Below are positions 60,957-64,000 of a DNA stretch of 64,000 nucleotides, in pieces; the stretch's first letter is position 1, and each line of letters starts with the position of its first letter. Source of the DNA: Caprella mutica (lineage: Eukaryota; Arthropoda; Malacostraca; Amphipoda; Caprellidae). Made by a program: the position numbers and the translations under genes. Location: NCBI GenBank assembly GCA_947561585.1, contig CANNZV010001064.1, positions 50,130 through 114,129 of the forward strand, in the 5' to 3' direction. Under the pieces are notes generated by a model. It searched no databases. It was not told the DNA's origin and saw only the letters and a list, made by a program, of their open reading frames with translations.

Positions 60957-63335
60957 TCTATCAGAGAAAAGAGTCACTGTGATGATGTACTATCAGAGAA
61001 AAGAGTCACTGTGATGATGTACTATCAGAGAAAAGAGTCACTGTGATGATGTACTATCAGAGAAAAGAGTCACTGTGATGATGTACTATCAGAGAAAAGA
61101 GTCACTGTGATGATGTACTATCAGAGAAAAGAGTCACTGTGATGATGTACTATCAGAGAAAAGAGTCACTGTGATGATGTACTATCAGAGAAAAGAGTCA
61201 CTGTGATGATGTACTATCAGAGAAAAGAGTCACTGTGATGATGTACTATCAGAGAAAAGAGTCACTGTGATGATGTACTATCAGAGAAAAGAGTCACTGT
61301 GATGATGTACTATCAGAGAAAAGAGTCACTGTGATGATGTACTATCAGAGAAAAGAGTCACTGTGATGATGTACTATCAGAGAAAAGAGTCACTGTGATG
61401 ATGTACTATCAGAGAAAAGAGTCACTGTGATGATGTACTATCAGAGAAAAGAGTCACTGTGATGATGTACTATCAGAGAAAAGAGTCACTGTGATGATGT
61501 ACTATCAGAGAAAAGAGTCACTGTGATGATGTACTATCAGAGAAAAGAGTCACTGTGATGATGTACTATCAGAGAAAAGAGTCACTGTGATGATGTACTA
61601 TCAGAGAAAAGAGTCACTGTGATGATGTACTATCAGAGACAAGAGTCCCTGTGATGATGAATTATCAGAGAAAAGAGTCACTGTGATGATGTACTATCAG
61701 AGACCAGAGTCCCTGTGATGATGTACTATCAGAGAAAAGAGTCACTGTGATGATGTACTATCAGAGGAAAGAGTCACTGTGATGATGTACTATCAGAGAA
61801 AAGAGTCACTGTGATGATGTACTATCAGAGACCAGAGTCCCTGTGATGATGTACTATCAGAGAAAAGAGTCCCTGTGATGATGTACTATCAGAGAAAAGA
61901 GTCACTGTGATGATGTACTATCAGAGAAAAGAGTCACTGTGATGATGTACTATCAGAGAAAAGAGTCACTGTGATGATGTACTATCAGAGAAAAGAGTCA
62001 CTGTGATGATGTACTATCAGAGAAAAGAGTCACTGTGATGATGTACTATCAGAAAAAAAGAGTCCCTGTGATGATGTACTATCAGAGAAAAGAGTCACTG
62101 TGATGATGTACTATCAGAGAAAAGAGTCACTGTGATGATGTACTATCAGAGAAATGAGTCCCTGTGATGATGTACTACCAGAGAAAAGAGTCACTGTGAT
62201 GATGTGCTATCAGAGAAAAGAGTCACTGTGATGATGTACTATCAGAGAAAAGAGTCACTGTGATGATGTACTATCAGAGACAAGAGTCCCTGTGATGATG
62301 AACTATCAGAGAAAAGAGTCACTGTGATGATGTGCTATCAGAGAAAAGAGTCACTGTGATGATGTACTATCAGAGAAAAGAGTCACTGTGATGATGTACT
62401 ATCAGAGACCAGAGTCCCTGTGATGATGTACTATCAGAGAAAAGAGTCCCTGTGATGATGTACTATCAGAGAAAAGAGTCACTGTGATGATGTACTATCA
62501 GAGAAAAGAGTCACTGTGATGATGTACTATCAGAGAAAAGAGTCACTGTGATGATGTACTATCAGAGAAAAGAGTCACTGTGATGATGTACTATCAGAGA
62601 AAAGAGTCACTGTGATGATGTACTATCAGAGAAAAGAGTCACTGTGATGATGTACTATCAGAGAAAAGAGTCACTGTGATGATGTACTATCAGAGAAAAG
62701 AGTCACTGTGATGATGTACTATCAGAGAAAAGAGTCACTGTGATGATGTACTATCAGAGAAAAGAGTCACTGTGATGATGTACTATCAGAGAAAAGAGTC
62801 ACTGTGATGATGTACTATCAGAGAAAAGAGTCACTGTGATGATGTACTATCAGAGAAAAGAGTCACTGTGATGATGTACTATCAGAGAAAAGAGTCACTG
62901 TGATGATGTACTATCAGAGAAAAGAGTCACTGTGATGATGTACTATCAGAGAAAAGAGTCACTGTGATGATGTACTATCAGAGAAAAGAGTCACTGTGAT
63001 GATGTACTATAAGAGAAAAGAGTCACTGTGATGATGTACTATCAGAGAAAAGAGTCACTGTGATGATGTACTATCAGAGAAAAGAGTCACTGTGATGATG
63101 TACTATCAGAGAAAAGAGTCACTGTGATGATGTACTATCAGAGAAAAGAGTCACTGTGATGATGTACTATCAGAGAAAAGAGTCACTGTGATGATGTACT
63201 ATCAGAGAAAAGAGTCACTGTGATGATGTACCATCAGAGAAAAGAGTCACTGTGATGATGTACTATCAGAGAAAAGAGTCACTGTGATGATGTACTATCA
63301 GAGAAAAGAGTCACTGTGATGATGTACTATCAGAA
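60957..63335. repeat. 32-bp satellite array 2, about 74 copies
   Basis: Same unit as array 1 and same orientation. Its variants differ: AGACCAGAGTCCCTG and AGACAAGAGTCCCTG are confined to the middle (61630-62460), while GAGTTACTG of array 1 is absent. The outer parts are nearly perfect. Confidence 0.97.
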
Positions 63336-63345
63336 AAAAAAAAAT

Positions 63346-63498
63346 CTCTGACTGACTGTAAATAGATATTGTATGAATGATCTTCATCGTAAGAGTTCAT
63401 CCCATGAGGCAATATTATTTGTTAACTAATTTAAAAATAATGAAATCAATATATGAAAACAGTCTACGTAGAAAAATATTTTTTTAATCCTAAAATAG
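63346..63498. repeat. Right flank of array 2 (same as after array 1)
   Basis: Matches 49031-49180 almost base for base, then diverges after TTTTTAATCCTAAAATA. Confidence 0.9.
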
Positions 63499-63612
63499 TA
63501 CCATTAAAAGTTCTTCATTTAAGTACTTGTTAATCAAAGTACTTAAGTACATACTGAAGTACTTTGTATTTAAGTACTGCTTAGCTCCGTCCGTTATAGT
63601 CAGTCCCAATGT

Positions 63613-63840
63613 CACTGAGAAAAAAAAATTACGAGTCAGCCTGACTCATCTCTTGAGTCAAGGCTGACAAAACTCTAATGTTGGAGTCTTATTTCTTGAT
63701 TGACTCTACCTGAGTCAATATGACTATGAATTAGGAGTCATTGGGAGTCAATATGACTGTTACTTTTAGTAAAATATTAGGAGGAGTCAAATTGATTCTC
63801 ACTTTTGAGCCAGTTCAATTTGACCCGTATTTTTTCAGTG
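63613..63840. mobile_element. CACTGAGAAAAAAA inverted-repeat MITE
   Basis: CACTGAGAAAAAAAAATTAC GAGTCA on the left and TGACCCGTATTTTTTCAGTG on the right. The interior repeats GAGTCA/TGACTC words (GAGTCAATATGACT), again a terminal motif iterated inwards. Confidence 0.65.
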
Positions 63841-64000
63841 TAGTCCCCTCCTTCTCTCAGGGCTTGTCTTCTCTCAGGGACCCAAGTTTCTTTTTTTTCT
63901 CAACTACCAAGTTGCCGGCAATGAGGTTTGCCTCCCTAGGCCTAGTGGGTGTAGGTCATGAGCCCCCCCCCCTTGGTCATGAGATCCCCCCCCCCGGTCA
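63841..64000. other. C-rich right edge, nothing recognised
   Basis: CTTCTCTCAGGG occurs twice, then poly-C runs alternate with GGTCATGAG, possibly the start of another array. Confidence 0.4.

Noticed and set aside
1..64000. tRNA and rRNA genes
   Set aside because: No cloverleaf with A/B boxes or rRNA-like segment was recognised on either strand by eye; a covariance-model scan would be decisive.

Overview
The window looks like AT-rich nuclear DNA of an arthropod, most likely an insect. The genes are split by canonical GT-AG introns, and the longest matches the insect cadherin Cad87A in layout and length. A CYP3-clan P450 is also present. Tandem arrays, hairpin transposons and foldback elements fill most of the rest. 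A hemipteran is possible but the sequence does not settle the order. All gene models below were built by eye from splice sites and reading-frame continuity; no database search was run.

Layout. 1-160 (+) may be the last coding exon of a cysteine-rich extracellular protein. 161-6000 is intergenic: minisatellites, MITEs and a nested foldback element at 2578-4095. 6610-29825 (-) is a complete 23-coding-exon cadherin of 1960 residues (Cad87A-like), with possible 5' UTR exons near 31.3-31.6 kb. 34051-35288 (-) is a small three-exon gene whose product resembles only the N-terminus of SRA1. 41013-44525 (-) is a complete nine-exon cytochrome P450 of 521 residues. 46165-49030 and 60957-63335 are two arrays of the same 32-bp unit, about 90 and 74 copies, sharing their right flank. 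51590-52600 (+) is a decayed non-LTR retrotransposon 3' end. 52646-54580 is a three-level nest of inverted-repeat elements. 54934-59339 (+) is a three-exon gene for an unrecognised 203-residue protein with a basic C-terminus, behind a TATA/initiator promoter with CRE-type sites.

The genes do not form a pathway. The unusual feature is how the repeats relate to the cadherin splice sites. In introns 17 and 7 the minisatellite unit contains the exon end plus the 5' splice site, so the donor is repeated many times. Intron 5 has the same thing as a simple 24-bp duplication. In intron 4 a 71-bp repeat supplies the 3' splice site. Arrays in introns 8, 10 and 15 start within about 30 bp of a splice site. 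At exon 17 the 30-bp unit keeps the frame, so a downstream donor would add ten residues per unit. A second theme is transposon ends turning into satellites: several elements have terminal inverted repeats that are themselves short tandem arrays (foldback type), and a 1-kb array at 19.4-20.5 kb is built from a motif found in pogo-like transposon ends.
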